A stretch of 64,000 nucleotides of DNA from Bacteroidaceae bacterium HV4-6-C5C (GTDB lineage Bacteria > Bacteroidota > Bacteroidia > Bacteroidales > Bacteroidaceae): assembly GCA_007896885.1 (NCBI GenBank), contig VOIU01000010.1:1-64000 (forward strand). The letters are read 5' to 3'. Positions 54,511 to 64,000 of this stretch are shown piece after piece (within the stretch, counting starts at the first letter, position 1; each line of letters starts with the position of its first letter). A program made the position numbers and the translations under genes. Under the pieces are notes generated by a model, which was not told where the DNA came from, did not search any database, and saw only the letters and a program-made list of their open reading frames with translations.

Positions 54511-57500
54511 ATGTTAACAGCAAAAAAAAGAAGAAGGATATCTGGCTTTAGGTATCTGGTAGGGCTTTTATTAGCTCTTGTTTTAGTCTATCCGACTTTC
54601 TCTGCCATGGCAGGAATCAGGTCGGTGGAACAACGGACTGAAAAGAAAATCTCGGGAATAGTACAAGATGCTTCGGGTCCTGTGATCGGAGCTATTATTA
54701 AGGTTAAAGGTACAAACAACGGAACTGTAACTGATTTGGATGGAAAATACTCATTAAAGGTCGGTATGGGTGATGTTCTAATCATTAGTAGTGTGGGGTA
54801 TAAAGATCAATCTGTTGTAATTCAGCAGAATCAATTTACCTACGATATTACCTTGGAAGAGAATATTGAAGCGTTAGGTGAAGTTGTAGTAGTCGGCTAT
54901 GGAGTACAGAAGAAATCGGATATTACGGGTGCGATGGTTAATGTCAGCAACAAGAGCCTGAAAGAAGCTCCTGTTGCGAATGTTGCAGCTGCATTGCAGG
55001 GACTTGCAGCAGGTGTTGACGTTCAGATGTCAGGAGGGGCCACTCATCCGGGTGCTGTACCTCAAATTCGTATTAGAGGAGAAAGATCCATTAATGCCGG
55101 CAATGATGCATTAATTGTTCTTGATGGAATACCATTCAGTGGAAACTTGAATGATATTAGTAATGATGATATAGAGAGCATTAGCATACTTAAGGATGCA
55201 TCTGCTACTGCCATTTATGGCTCTCGTGGAGCTAATGGTGTAATTTTGATTACCACTAAAAAAGGCGCGAATGGAAAAACCAAAGTTTCTTATAGTGGAT
55301 ATTATGGAGTGGTAAAAGCTATTAGCAAATACAAAGTGATGAATTCAGAAGAGTTTATCCGGTTTAAACAATGGGCTTTCTATAATGCCAATGCCGATAA
55401 GTATTCTGGGCCGGATGATCCCGAGATCATGCAAATTAACCGGGTTTTTAAGGACCAAGCAGAAATGGATGGTTATTATGCTGGAAACGATACGGATTGG
55501 CAAGACTTGATTTATGAGGATGGAATGACCATGAATCACCAGCTTTCTTTGAATGGTGGGAATGAGAAGACAAGTTATAATGCTTCGGTTGGTTATTATA
55601 AAGGTGAAAATAATTATGCTCCCCATTCCTTTGAGCGTATGACCGCTAAAATTTCAGTGGATACCCAAGTAGGGAAATATGTGAAAATGGGCCTCTCTTC
55701 TTTGAATGGTTACATTATGAATAATGGAGAGAATAATAATCCTATGGATCAGGCGTTAAGAGCTTCTCCTTTTGCAACTCCGTATAATGAGAATGGAATT
55801 CTGATCAATGAAATTCCAGGGAGTGGAGGGCAGGTATGGAATCCTCTTTTAGACTTGCAAGACGGAGCTGTAATTGATAAACGCAGAGCTCTATCCACAT
55901 TCAATGTGGGTTACTTGGATGTTACACTTCCTTACGGATTAAGTTATAGATTTAACGGTGGTCTACAATTAAAATATGAAACGTTGGGACAGTTTCAAGC
56001 AAGTCTTACAACAAAAAGGATGGGTGCACAAAATAGATCTTACGCCGACCATTATTTAGGAGTTGAATATACCATTGAGAATATTCTAAACTGGAATAAA
56101 ATAGTTCATAAGGATCATAATATATTTCTTACTTTGATGCAGAGTGTTCAAGAAAGCAAACGTGATGGTAATTCCATAGAGGCTTATAATTATTTTAATA
56201 ATAATATCCAGTTTTATAATCCTTCTCCGGATTTGGCTTTAGGTGCAATTTCCGGCGGTGGAGGATTCAGCAAATGGAGGATAATGTCTTTCATGGGGCG
56301 CTTGAATTATAGTTATCGTGAGAAGTATTTGTTAACAGCCACAATCCGCTCAGATGGGTCCTCACGCCTTGCAGAAGGTAACAAATGGCATAGTTTCCCA
56401 TCGGTTGCATTGGGCTGGAATGTCATGAGGGAAAATTTTATGTCTAAGCAGCATATCTTTTCTGCTTTAAAATTGAGGGCGAGTTGGGGCAATGTCGGGA
56501 GTACCGCCGTAAATCCATATCAAACGATGGCTAATTTGAGTACTAATAAGTACATGTTGGGTTCTTCGGGCGTTGTAGGCGTATATCCGAACTCTGTGCC
56601 GGATAAGTCTTTGGGATGGGAGTATACGGAAACTATTAATTTGGGAATTGATTTCGGTTTCCTCAATAATAGAATTAATGGTACTTTGGAGTTTTACCAA
56701 CAAAAAACAAAAGATTTGCTATTGGGAGTTAGTTTACCTATTACTTCAGGGTACTCTTCCAGCTATTTGACGAATTTAGGGAATACCCGTAATCGTGGAG
56801 TTGAATTGAATATAAGTACTGTGAATATCGAGGGTGATGGTCAAAATCGATTATCGTGGAACACTGATTTCAATATTTTTGCTAACCGGAATAAAGTGAC
56901 AAGTTTGGGAGAAGGTGTAGCAAAAGATGAATCTAATAATTTGTATGTAGGAAAAGACAGATGGGTGATCTATTCACTTAAAGCAGACGGATTATGGCAG
57001 GATACTCCTGAAGATCGTGCTTTGGCTGAGAGTTATGGGTATCCGACTTCCGGTAATTCTTCTGTAATTGGTACTATAAAGATCAAGAATAACCATATAG
57101 ATTATGAAGCGGATGGCGTTACTCCCAAGGCTAAGCAAGTGATTAATGATGACGATAGAGTCTTTTTGGGCAGACGTTCTCCTGATTTTGAAGGCGGTAT
57201 TACCAATAGATTTGCATATAAAGGATTTGATTTATCTTTTCTCTTCTCTTTCCGTTCGGGGGGAATTCTAACTTCAAACATGCACAATGGCTGGATGAAT
57301 ACCATGCAGGGAACATTTAATAATCTGAAAATAGATTATTGGACTCCGGAAAATACGAATGCAAGATGGCCGAAGCCATCGGTCTCCGGTGTTGGAGATA
57401 ATAAAAAACTGTTGGCTCGATATGATGCTTCTTATCTGAAGTTAAGAAATATTTCCTTAGGATATACTATTCCTCAAAGTTTTTCCAGAAAATATGGAAT

Positions 57501-57660
57501 TGAATCTATGAGGATTTATACGACGGCATATAATTTATATACTTGGTTTAGTAGCCAATATAAGAAGGACGGGGGCATTGATCCGGAGACCTCGAGTACC
57601 GTTGATTTAAATACTCCGCCCACAAGGAGTTTCATAGTAGGAGTTAATTTATCATTTTAA
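54511..57660 (+). CDS. SusC-like TonB-dependent outer membrane transporter
   Basis: A 1049-residue glycan importer. A basic start (MLTAKKRRRISGFRY) leads into a signal peptide ending near residue 34. Then follow a carboxypeptidase-like regulatory domain (KKISGIVQDASGPVIGAIIK), the SusC-type segment LGEVVVVGYGVQKKSDITGA (about 127-146), plug with ILKDASATAIYGSRGANGVI near 225, and the C-terminal barrel ending FIVGVNLSF. The SusD partner follows after 11 bases. It should import oligosaccharides for the GH97, GH67, esterase and GH2 enzymes of this locus. Confidence 0.96.
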   Translation: MLTAKKRRRISGFRYLVGLLLALVLVYPTFSAMAGIRSVEQRTEKKISGIVQDASGPVIGAIIKVKGTNNGTVTDLDGKYSLKVGMGDVLIISSVGYKDQSVVIQQNQFTYDITLEENIEALGEVVVVGYGVQKKSDITGAMVNVSNKSLKEAPVANVAAALQGLAAGVDVQMSGGATHPGAVPQIRIRGERSINAGNDALIVLDGIPFSGNLNDISNDDIESISILKDASATAIYGSRGANGVILITTKKGANGKTKVSYSGYYGVVKAISKYKVMNSEEFIRFKQWAFYNANADKYSGPDDPEIMQINRVFKDQAEMDGYYAGNDTDWQDLIYEDGMTMNHQLSLNGGNEKTSYNASVGYYKGENNYAPHSFERMTAKISVDTQVGKYVKMGLSSLNGYIMNNGENNNPMDQALRASPFATPYNENGILINEIPGSGGQVWNPLLDLQDGAVIDKRRALSTFNVGYLDVTLPYGLSYRFNGGLQLKYETLGQFQASLTTKRMGAQNRSYADHYLGVEYTIENILNWNKIVHKDHNIFLTLMQSVQESKRDGNSIEAYNYFNNNIQFYNPSPDLALGAISGGGGFSKWRIMSFMGRLNYSYREKYLLTATIRSDGSSRLAEGNKWHSFPSVALGWNVMRENFMSKQHIFSALKLRASWGNVGSTAVNPYQTMANLSTNKYMLGSSGVVGVYPNSVPDKSLGWEYTETINLGIDFGFLNNRINGTLEFYQQKTKDLLLGVSLPITSGYSSSYLTNLGNTRNRGVELNISTVNIEGDGQNRLSWNTDFNIFANRNKVTSLGEGVAKDESNNLYVGKDRWVIYSLKADGLWQDTPEDRALAESYGYPTSGNSSVIGTIKIKNNHIDYEADGVTPKAKQVINDDDRVFLGRRSPDFEGGITNRFAYKGFDLSFLFSFRSGGILTSNMHNGWMNTMQGTFNNLKIDYWTPENTNARWPKPSVSGVGDNKKLLARYDASYLKLRNISLGYTIPQSFSRKYGIESMRIYTTAYNLYTWFSSQYKKDGGIDPETSSTVDLNTPPTRSFIVGVNLSF

Positions 57661-57671
57661 TAGTAAAAGAC

Positions 57672-59462
57672 ATGAAAAGAATAATATATATATTAGCACT
57701 CCCATTCTTCTTTATATCTCTTGCATCATGCCAAGACTGGCTTGAGGAAGAAAACCATTCTAGTACAACTCAAGATTTCTTAAAGACGTCCCAAGGCTTT
57801 AAGATGGGGTTGAATTCTGCTTACTCGGTGTTGAGAAGTATGTATGGAGATGAAGGAGGAATCCATGGTCTAATGAATCCTGGGACAGATGAACTTAAAA
57901 GCAGTACGACAGAGAACAGAGCCACTACATTGTCTATATATGATCCTACTCGATATACGGCTAACAATGAATTTTTGAGTAATTTATGGTCGTATGCATA
58001 TTCTAATATCAATACGTTGAATTATATGATAGAGAATGTGGAAAGCATTCCAATTGATGCTAATTTAACTTTGGCCCAACGGGCACAGTATTTGGGGGAA
58101 GCTAAGTTTATGAGAGCTTTTCTCTATTTTAATTTGGTGCAACAATTTGGTGACGTCACTGTATCTACTACATTCAATGATCAGCCTTCCAGGTCTGCGG
58201 TACGGGATGATATGCTAAAGGCTTACGATGTGATTATTCAGGACTTGATAGATGCTTCTACTGAATGCTCTCCGAGTTTACAACTGAATGGATTGGAAGC
58301 CGGTCGTGCTTCGGGTGCTGCAGCACGTCATTTGTTGGCCCGAGTTTATTTGACATTGGGGTGGGTATACGACAAGAGTGCTTCTTCCTATCCAAACAAC
58401 AGTCATAATAAATATTATGATCCAAATAAAGCAAAAGAATATTATCAAAAGGCTTATGATATTGCGTCAAAACTAATAGCCGATGCGCCTTCCTTGGGGA
58501 TTTCTTTGATGCCTAACTTTGCAGATGTCTTTAATGAGGCGAATGATGATCCTTCTGGGAAAAATAAGGAAGAGCTGTTTGTGGCTCGTATGGATTGGGA
58601 CTTGGATAATGTTTATGGATATCGTTCAACTTTGAACCATTATTACGTCAATGGATATGAAGCTTATATGGGAGAACGTAATATCAATGATGGACGTTGT
58701 TATTCTTGGTTCAACCCCAATAGATATACTTATAATGCATTTAATAATAGGGATAAAGATACAAGGTACGATGCAACATTTCAGAAGGTATGGTACGCTA
58801 CTAAGACGCAAAATGGCGGCACTGTCTCTTATAACATCAATGGGAAGAAAGAATCTTTTGATTGGAAGTATACGACTGTCGGAGATACTGCTATCTACTA
58901 TCCGGGTTATAATATGACAGCGGATGAAATCAAAGCTAAAACCTATAATAGAACAGGAAATAAATATTTAATATTTACCCCGGAAGCTTATGATGGTTAT
59001 AAAATATTTCCAACAATCACTAAATTCCTTGATCGGACAAGAGCACAATATAATGATAATTCAGATCGTTCATATATAATATTTAGATTAGGTGAAACTT
59101 ATCTGTTAGCTGCTGAAGCTGCCTATAAATTGAATGATAATGATAATGCTGCGAAATATATCAATATATTAAGAGAGCGCGCTCGCAATAAATCGACTTC
59201 TGTATCTGGAGCTCTTAATATTAATCCGTCGGATATAACTCTTGACTTTATCTTGGAAGAAAGGACACGAGAATTACTGGCAGAACATTGTCGTTGGGCT
59301 GATCTTGCTCGTACAGGTACATTACTGACAAGGGTTAGGCTTTATAATGATGGAGTGGCCAAGACGAATATTGAAGATAAGGATCAATTACGTCCCATAC
59401 CGCAAAGTCAGATTAATCGAGTGACAGTTGGTAAAGTATACCCACAAAATGAAGGTTGGTAA
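57672..59462 (+). CDS. SusD-like surface glycan-binding lipoprotein
   Basis: A 596-residue lipoprotein (signal MKRIIYILALPFFFISLASC, lipobox Cys at residue 20, then QDWLEEENH). It has the SusD/RagB pattern, including KFMRAFLYFNLVQQFGDV near 145, YLLAAEAAYKLND near 478 and the C-terminal LEERTRELLAEHCRWADLAR, ending with LRPIPQSQINRV. It pairs with the SusC just upstream. Followed by a terminator hairpin. Confidence 0.95.
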   Translation: MKRIIYILALPFFFISLASCQDWLEEENHSSTTQDFLKTSQGFKMGLNSAYSVLRSMYGDEGGIHGLMNPGTDELKSSTTENRATTLSIYDPTRYTANNEFLSNLWSYAYSNINTLNYMIENVESIPIDANLTLAQRAQYLGEAKFMRAFLYFNLVQQFGDVTVSTTFNDQPSRSAVRDDMLKAYDVIIQDLIDASTECSPSLQLNGLEAGRASGAAARHLLARVYLTLGWVYDKSASSYPNNSHNKYYDPNKAKEYYQKAYDIASKLIADAPSLGISLMPNFADVFNEANDDPSGKNKEELFVARMDWDLDNVYGYRSTLNHYYVNGYEAYMGERNINDGRCYSWFNPNRYTYNAFNNRDKDTRYDATFQKVWYATKTQNGGTVSYNINGKKESFDWKYTTVGDTAIYYPGYNMTADEIKAKTYNRTGNKYLIFTPEAYDGYKIFPTITKFLDRTRAQYNDNSDRSYIIFRLGETYLLAAEAAYKLNDNDNAAKYINILRERARNKSTSVSGALNINPSDITLDFILEERTRELLAEHCRWADLARTGTLLTRVRLYNDGVAKTNIEDKDQLRPIPQSQINRVTVGKVYPQNEGW

Positions 59463-59482
59463 AAAGAGTTTTGGGTAATAGA

Positions 59483-59526
59483 AGGCTGCAAACGATATAG
59501 AATAATGCTATTTGTTTGCAGCCTTT
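59483..59526 (+). terminator. Hairpin terminator between susD-like and GH2 genes
   Basis: AAGGCTGCAAAC (59483-59494) pairs perfectly with GTTTGCAGCCTT (59515-59526), and an inner ATATAG/CTAT pairing extends the stem. TTCTGTATTTTATT follows. It can end or reduce readthrough from SusCD into the GH2 gene. Confidence 0.75.
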
Positions 59527-59591
59527 TCTGTATTTTATTATTAGCTTTGGGACAATATTCATGATAACTCAAAAATCTCTATTTATTTGGT

Positions 59592-62500
59592 ATGAAAAAC
59601 AATAAAAAGAACAAAATCTTTTACTTAGCGGCAATATTGATTGCTTCTACTTGTAGTTTACACTCTCAAACTAAAGACGCTTTGATTCCTCCCGAACTTG
59701 AAAATACGGAGTGTCTAGGTATTAACAAAGAGGCTTATCACGCTACATTGATGCCTTATGCCAACTTGCAGGAGGCTTTAGCAGCCAATCGTCATGCTTC
59801 GTCTTATTGTCGTGTTTTAAACGGTATGTGGAAATTTAACTGGGTGCCAACTCCTGAAGTGCGTCCTGTCGACTTTTACAAACCGGATTATGATGTCTCT
59901 GCCTGGAAAGAAATTTCGGTTCCTTCTAATTGGGAGGTTCAAGGCTATGGTACTCCTTTTTATAGAAATCTGGGTTATACCATAAAAAGAGACTTCCCTC
60001 ATGTGATGAGTGAACCTGATCCTAAATATACAGCGTATAAAGAGCGTAATCCGGTGGGAAGCTATCGCCGTGATTTTGATGTACCTTCTAGCTGGAAAGG
60101 GCGTCGTATCTTTATTACTTTTGACGGTGTGGATAGTGCTTTCTTTATTTGGGTTAATGGGAAAAAGGTTGGCTACAGTGTAAACAGTCGTAATGCCGCC
60201 GAATTTGATTTAACTCCGTTTGTGAATGCAGGAAAGAATACATTGGCAGTTGAAGTATATCAATACAGTTCGGGCACATGGCTGGAAGATCAGGATATGT
60301 GGAGATTGCATGGTATCTTCCGTAACGTAACCCTTTGGAGTGCACCTCAAACGCATATGCGTGATTTCTTTGTAAAGCAGGATCTTGATAAAGAGTATAA
60401 GAATGCCACGCTTGAGATCGTTGCGAGGGTAAAAAACTATAGTACTAAAAAGAGTAAGGGGCAAAGCTTAACGGCAACATTATATGACAAACAAGGGAAT
60501 GAGATTGCCAAAAAAACTGTTTCCGGGAAAGCTTTATTGGGACAGCAGGAACAGCAGCTTGCAGTGAAAATGGATGTTATGAATCCTGAGAAATGGACGG
60601 CAGAGACTCCGAATCTTTACACAGTTGTGTTGTCTAATTCCGAAGGAGAAATATTGTCTTCTAAGATCGGTTTCCGAAAACTTGAGATCAATGGCAGGAT
60701 TATGACTGTCAATGGTGTTCCTTTGAAGTTGAAAGGGGTAAACCGGCATGAGCATTGGTCAGAAGTAGGGCATGCCGTAACTGAAGAACAAATGATAAGA
60801 GATTTGCAGGTTATCAAGCAAGGGAATTGTAATCACATAAGGACATGCCATTATTCCGATGATCCACGCTGGTATGAATTGTGCGATGAATGGGGTATCT
60901 GGCTTGTGGCTGAAGCGAATTGTGAATGCCATGGTTATGATGGAAAGTTTGATGAAGAACCACTGATGAAGGCGGCCATTTTAGATCGCAATGTAGCTAA
61001 TGTGGAGAATTTCAAGAACCATCCGTCGGTTATAATATGGTCTCTTGGTAATGAATGTGGTGGGGTTGGTTCTAATTTTGTTGCGGCAATGCATAAAATT
61101 AAAGAAATTGATCCAACACGTTTTGTGCACTATGAGCGTTTTGGTGTTGGCGATAAGAATCCTGCTGACTTTGACGGTCGCATGTATGGTACTCCTGAAG
61201 ATTTTGCAAATGTTGCAAGAGATAAGAATCTTAAGAAACCATTTTATATATGCGAATTCGCGCATGCTATGTTTAATTCTATGGGATCTTTGGCAGAATA
61301 TTCCGAAGTCTTCGATAATAATCCGGAGATTGTAGGAGGAGCCATTTGGGAATATCAGGATCAGGCTTTGTGGAACAGACGTAATCCGGCTCATCCTATA
61401 TTGGCTTATGGTGGGGGCTTTGGTGAATACCCCAATGACCACTATTTCATTCATAAAGGAGTTGTTTCTTATGATCGATCTACTGAAGGTACTGGTGTAA
61501 AACCGCATTATCCCGAGATGAAAAAGGCTTTTCAGTGGATTGATACCCGATTGGTAGATCCGGCGAAAGGGCAGATATCAATTAGGAATAAATATCAGTT
61601 TATATCTCTTAATGGATTTGAAGGGTCTTGGACTCTATCGGAAAACGGGAAGATTATTGCTTCCGGTAAACTGGATATGCCTAATGTTGCTCCTCTGTCG
61701 GAAGCGACAGCAACTATTCCTTATCGAATTGATAAGCCGAAACCTGATGCCGAATACTTCTTACGGGTTTCTTATCGTTTAAAAGATAGAACATTGTGGG
61801 CGGACAAAGGATTTGAGCTTGCTTGTGAGCAATTTAAATTACCCATAAATACGGTTTCAGCGTTGATAACACCTTCTGTAAGTCCTTTGAAAATAGCAAA
61901 AGACGCTCAGTCCGTAACGATCTCAGGTCACAATTTTTCTTTAGCTTTCGATAAGCAAAGTGGTTCCTTAATTCAGTTGGTTAAAGATGGCACCAATTTA
62001 TTGGCTGCTGATGGAGGTCCAAAGCTTCATTTGTGGCGGTCAGCTCATCGAAACGATGATATGTGGGCTTTCCGTCAATGGGAAAAATATGGTGTGGATA
62101 ATTTGAAGTATTCATTAGTCAGCTTTGATGTAAAGCCTGTTGACAAGAATTCCGTGAATGTTGTCTCTGTGGTAAAAGCTGAAGGAAAAGAAGGGTTTGG
62201 AGCACTTCATACTACAACTTACTTGGTGAAAGGCGATGGTATTGTTACTGTGACTAATAAGATCGAGTTTATTGGTACGCGTATTAATTTAGCACGTATT
62301 GGAGTACGTTTTCTTCTTGATAAGAGACTTGATAATGTGACTTACTTTGGACGTGGCCCGGTAGAGAATTATTCTGATCGTAAATCAGCTCAGGACATTG
62401 GACAATATAAGTTGGATGTGAGCAATCAATATGAATACGAAAAACCAATGGATAGAGGTAATCATGAAGATGTTCGTTGGGCAGATATGTCTGGAAATGG

Positions 62501-62756
62501 CACGCCTTCATTCTCTTTTCAAGCGGACAAAAACTTGATGCAGTTTTCTGCATTACCTCATACTGATGAACAAATGCAAAATGTGGAATACAAGATTGAT
62601 TTACCAAAAAGCCAGGCTACTGTATTCACTCTTGCTACTAAAACTTTAGGAGTGGGTTCCAATGGTTGTGGTCCTAAACCATTAGATAAATATTTGGTAT
62701 GGTCCGACAATACTGAATTTACCTATGTCATAAATCTATCTCAGATTCATGAATAG
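59592..62756 (+). CDS. GH2 beta-galactosidase
   Basis: A 1054-residue exported LacZ-type enzyme with a signal peptide to about residue 25 (TCSLHSQ). Order: jelly-roll sugar-binding domain (YRNLGYTIKRDFP, GVDSAFFIWVNGKKVGYS), Ig-like domains, catalytic barrel with VNRHEHW near 383, IIWSLGNECGG (acid Glu near 485), YICEFAHAM (nucleophile Glu near 554), and a C-terminal small-chain domain (GPVENYSDRKSAQDIGQY). Length matches E. coli LacZ (1024). Last gene of the second PUL; it probably removes beta-galactosyl decorations. It is 129 bases from the SusD-like gene, with a terminator in the gap. Confidence 0.93.
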   Translation: MKNNKKNKIFYLAAILIASTCSLHSQTKDALIPPELENTECLGINKEAYHATLMPYANLQEALAANRHASSYCRVLNGMWKFNWVPTPEVRPVDFYKPDYDVSAWKEISVPSNWEVQGYGTPFYRNLGYTIKRDFPHVMSEPDPKYTAYKERNPVGSYRRDFDVPSSWKGRRIFITFDGVDSAFFIWVNGKKVGYSVNSRNAAEFDLTPFVNAGKNTLAVEVYQYSSGTWLEDQDMWRLHGIFRNVTLWSAPQTHMRDFFVKQDLDKEYKNATLEIVARVKNYSTKKSKGQSLTATLYDKQGNEIAKKTVSGKALLGQQEQQLAVKMDVMNPEKWTAETPNLYTVVLSNSEGEILSSKIGFRKLEINGRIMTVNGVPLKLKGVNRHEHWSEVGHAVTEEQMIRDLQVIKQGNCNHIRTCHYSDDPRWYELCDEWGIWLVAEANCECHGYDGKFDEEPLMKAAILDRNVANVENFKNHPSVIIWSLGNECGGVGSNFVAAMHKIKEIDPTRFVHYERFGVGDKNPADFDGRMYGTPEDFANVARDKNLKKPFYICEFAHAMFNSMGSLAEYSEVFDNNPEIVGGAIWEYQDQALWNRRNPAHPILAYGGGFGEYPNDHYFIHKGVVSYDRSTEGTGVKPHYPEMKKAFQWIDTRLVDPAKGQISIRNKYQFISLNGFEGSWTLSENGKIIASGKLDMPNVAPLSEATATIPYRIDKPKPDAEYFLRVSYRLKDRTLWADKGFELACEQFKLPINTVSALITPSVSPLKIAKDAQSVTISGHNFSLAFDKQSGSLIQLVKDGTNLLAADGGPKLHLWRSAHRNDDMWAFRQWEKYGVDNLKYSLVSFDVKPVDKNSVNVVSVVKAEGKEGFGALHTTTYLVKGDGIVTVTNKIEFIGTRINLARIGVRFLLDKRLDNVTYFGRGPVENYSDRKSAQDIGQYKLDVSNQYEYEKPMDRGNHEDVRWADMSGNGTPSFSFQADKNLMQFSALPHTDEQMQNVEYKIDLPKSQATVFTLATKTLGVGSNGCGPKPLDKYLVWSDNTEFTYVINLSQIHE

Positions 62757-62781
62757 TGATAATTCATTAATTAATAGAAAT

Positions 62782-62817
62782 AAAAAAGGAGTTAAGATTG
62801 ATCTTAACTCCTTTTTT
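62782..62817. terminator. Bidirectional terminator after GH2
   Basis: Perfect 17-base arms (62782-62798 and 62801-62817, core GGAGTTAAGAT) with a two-base loop and A- and T-tracts at the ends. It serves the GH2 gene and the tRNA gene on the other strand. Confidence 0.85.
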
Positions 62818-62826
62818 ATACTCAGT

Positions 62827-62900
62827 CGGGGTGAGAAGATTCGAACTTCCGACCACACGCCCCCCAGACGCGTACTCTAACCGGGCTGAGCTACACCCCG
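62827..62900 (-). tRNA. tRNA-Pro (anticodon GGG)
   Basis: A 74-base cloverleaf on the minus strand: acceptor CGGGGTG pairing with CACCCCG, D arm GCTC/GAGT, anticodon loop CTGGGGG giving GGG, and T arm with TTCGAAT. The 3' CCA is not encoded. No integrase or island is seen next to it. Confidence 0.95.
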
Positions 62901-63016
62901 AATTGCGGATGCAAAAGTAAGGCTTTATTTTTAAATAGCAAATGTTTGAATGATTAAATTTGATGCATTTTCAGCCTGCTATCTCCTTGTAGAAGCATCT
63001 TTAGTGATTATAATTT

Positions 63017-64000
63017 CTATAATCCCATGCATTCCCTGTAAAAATCAAACATTTGGAAGATGGTTTCCTTATCTGCGGTTTCATTTAAGCTAACTTCACC
63101 AATATTCTTTAATAAACTGAAGTTAATAATGCCCGCAGTGTTTTTCTTGTCATGCTTCATGAGCTCATATAACTGCTCATATTGGTTACAGTCAAAAGAG
63201 AAAGTTCCATAATTTTGGCGTATGAACTGAATGGTTTGGCGCATTTTCTCTATGGGGAATCCTACTTTTATATGTGAGAGATAGAGCTCGCAAACTATTC
63301 CCCACGCTACTGCGTAGCCATGTAATACGGGGTGATTCTGTGCCAATGCCAAACTTTCGAAAGCGTGTCCTACCGTATGTCCTAAGTTTAGAGCCTTACG
63401 GATACCATGTTCCAATGGATCCTCTGCTACAATTTGTTCTTTCACGCTTACTGATCGTCCGACCATTTCTTTTAAAACAGAGTAGTCTATGCTATCCGTA
63501 TTGAAATTTAGTAGCTCACTCCAATGTTCCGGGGTGCTGATCAATCCATGCTTTAGCATTTCAGCATAGCCTGAAAAGAAATTCTGTACATCAAGGCTCC
63601 GTAGAAACTCTGTTTCTAAAATAACGTAAGCAGCAGGATTAAACACTCCGATTTCATTCTTTAATCCATTGAAGTTTATACCTGTTTTGCCACCAACAGC
63701 TGCATCTACCATAGCCAGCAATGTTGTGGGTACATTGATATAAGTTATTCCTCTTTTAAAAGTGGACGCTGCAAATCCTCCAAGGTCAGTGATCATTCCA
63801 CCACCAAGATTTATCAGCAATGAATGCCGCGAGGCACCTTTTTCGCTAAGTGCTTGCCAAACAAATGCCAAATTTTCCAAAGTCTTATTTACGTCTCCTG
63901 CACCGATAATGATTTGCTCAGTTTCAGGTAGCAAATCTTTCAGTAGAGGGTAACAATATTGTTGGGTGTGTTCATCGGTTAATATGTACAACTTGTCATA
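63017..64000 (-). CDS. aroB: 3-dehydroquinate synthase (5' end beyond window)
   Basis: Second step of the shikimate pathway, NAD- and metal-dependent. About 328 C-terminal residues are present; the reading frame stays open to the window edge (YDKLYILTDEHTQQ), so roughly 25 N-terminal residues are missing compared with the usual 350 or so. Motifs: INLGGGMITDLGGFAASTFKRG near the middle of the Rossmann part, PTTLLAMVDAAVGGKTGIN, GYAEMLKHG, KALNLGHTVGHAFE with the metal ligands, and HGYAVAWG. Confidence 0.95.
   Translation of the reverse strand, partial: YDKLYILTDEHTQQYCYPLLKDLLPETEQIIIGAGDVNKTLENLAFVWQALSEKGASRHSLLINLGGGMITDLGGFAASTFKRGITYINVPTTLLAMVDAAVGGKTGINFNGLKNEIGVFNPAAYVILETEFLRSLDVQNFFSGYAEMLKHGLISTPEHWSELLNFNTDSIDYSVLKEMVGRSVSVKEQIVAEDPLEHGIRKALNLGHTVGHAFESLALAQNHPVLHGYAVAWGIVCELYLSHIKVGFPIEKMRQTIQFIRQNYGTFSFDCNQYEQLYELMKHDKKNTAGIINFSLLKNIGEVSLNETADKETIFQMFDFYRECMGL

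Noticed and set aside
62827..62900. tRNA-Pro as an island attachment site
   Set aside because: No integrase and no repeat of the tRNA 3' end were seen on either side; neighbours are a PUL end and the core gene aroB.
1..64000. CRISPR arrays, insertion sequences, restriction or other defence systems, rRNA operons, riboswitches
   Set aside because: None were recognised: no regularly spaced repeats, transposase, Cas, methylase or rRNA sequence, and no riboswitch core upstream of the TonB receptor.

Overview
The window comes from the chromosome of a gut-type Bacteroidota, most likely Bacteroides. It carries two SusC/SusD-type polysaccharide utilization loci (PULs), a one-protein hybrid two-component sensor, many promoter boxes of the Bacteroides form TAnnTTTG, and housekeeping proteins of Bacteroides type. 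Functions are read from motifs, length and gene context; no database search was run.

Region 1 (1-20.5 kb) is a carbohydrate island. A LacI-family regulator precedes a tight same-strand run: FucI-type isomerase, a lipoprotein with a sugar-mutarotase-like look, FucP-type symporter, AraB-type ribulokinase, a DUF2961/GH172 hydrolase, a GH125 alpha-mannosidase, SusC, SusD and an Ig/DUF4886 lipoprotein. A hairpin repeat follows, then a second GH172 and a DUF4185/GH183 protein. GH172 and GH183 are the families now known to act on D-arabinofuranose polymers, and GH125 removes alpha-1,6-mannose. FucI also isomerises D-arabinose to D-ribulose, and AraB phosphorylates D-ribulose to a pentose-phosphate intermediate, which would explain why no aldolase or epimerase is present. 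I read the locus as a D-arabinan, possibly lipoarabinomannan, PUL with its own D-arabinose pathway rather than a fucose operon. It lies between two identical copies of the last 100 bases seen of a PL10 pectate lyase gene. Only the right-hand copy belongs to an intact gene.

Region 2 (20.4-44.4 kb) is mostly core genome: PL10 pectate lyase, rsgA, frr, pyrH, a MATE exporter, a TPR protein, birA, a YjbR-like gene, a YraN-like gene, a small RHH-like gene with tadA, psd-pssA, dnaE, trxA, tsaE, an ABC metal permease, aroA, several small membrane or lipoproteins, and a TonB-dependent receptor preceded by a small His/Cys-rich exported protein that suggests metal uptake.

Region 3 (44.5-62.8 kb) is a second PUL. 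A hybrid two-component regulator is divergent from GH97, GH67 alpha-glucuronidase, a double-domain SGNH esterase, SusC, SusD and, beyond a hairpin terminator, a GH2 beta-galactosidase. This set suits trimming of glucuronic-acid- and galactose-decorated, acetylated xylan-type oligosaccharides; no endo-xylanase is present. The window ends with tRNA-Pro(GGG) and the 3' part of aroB.
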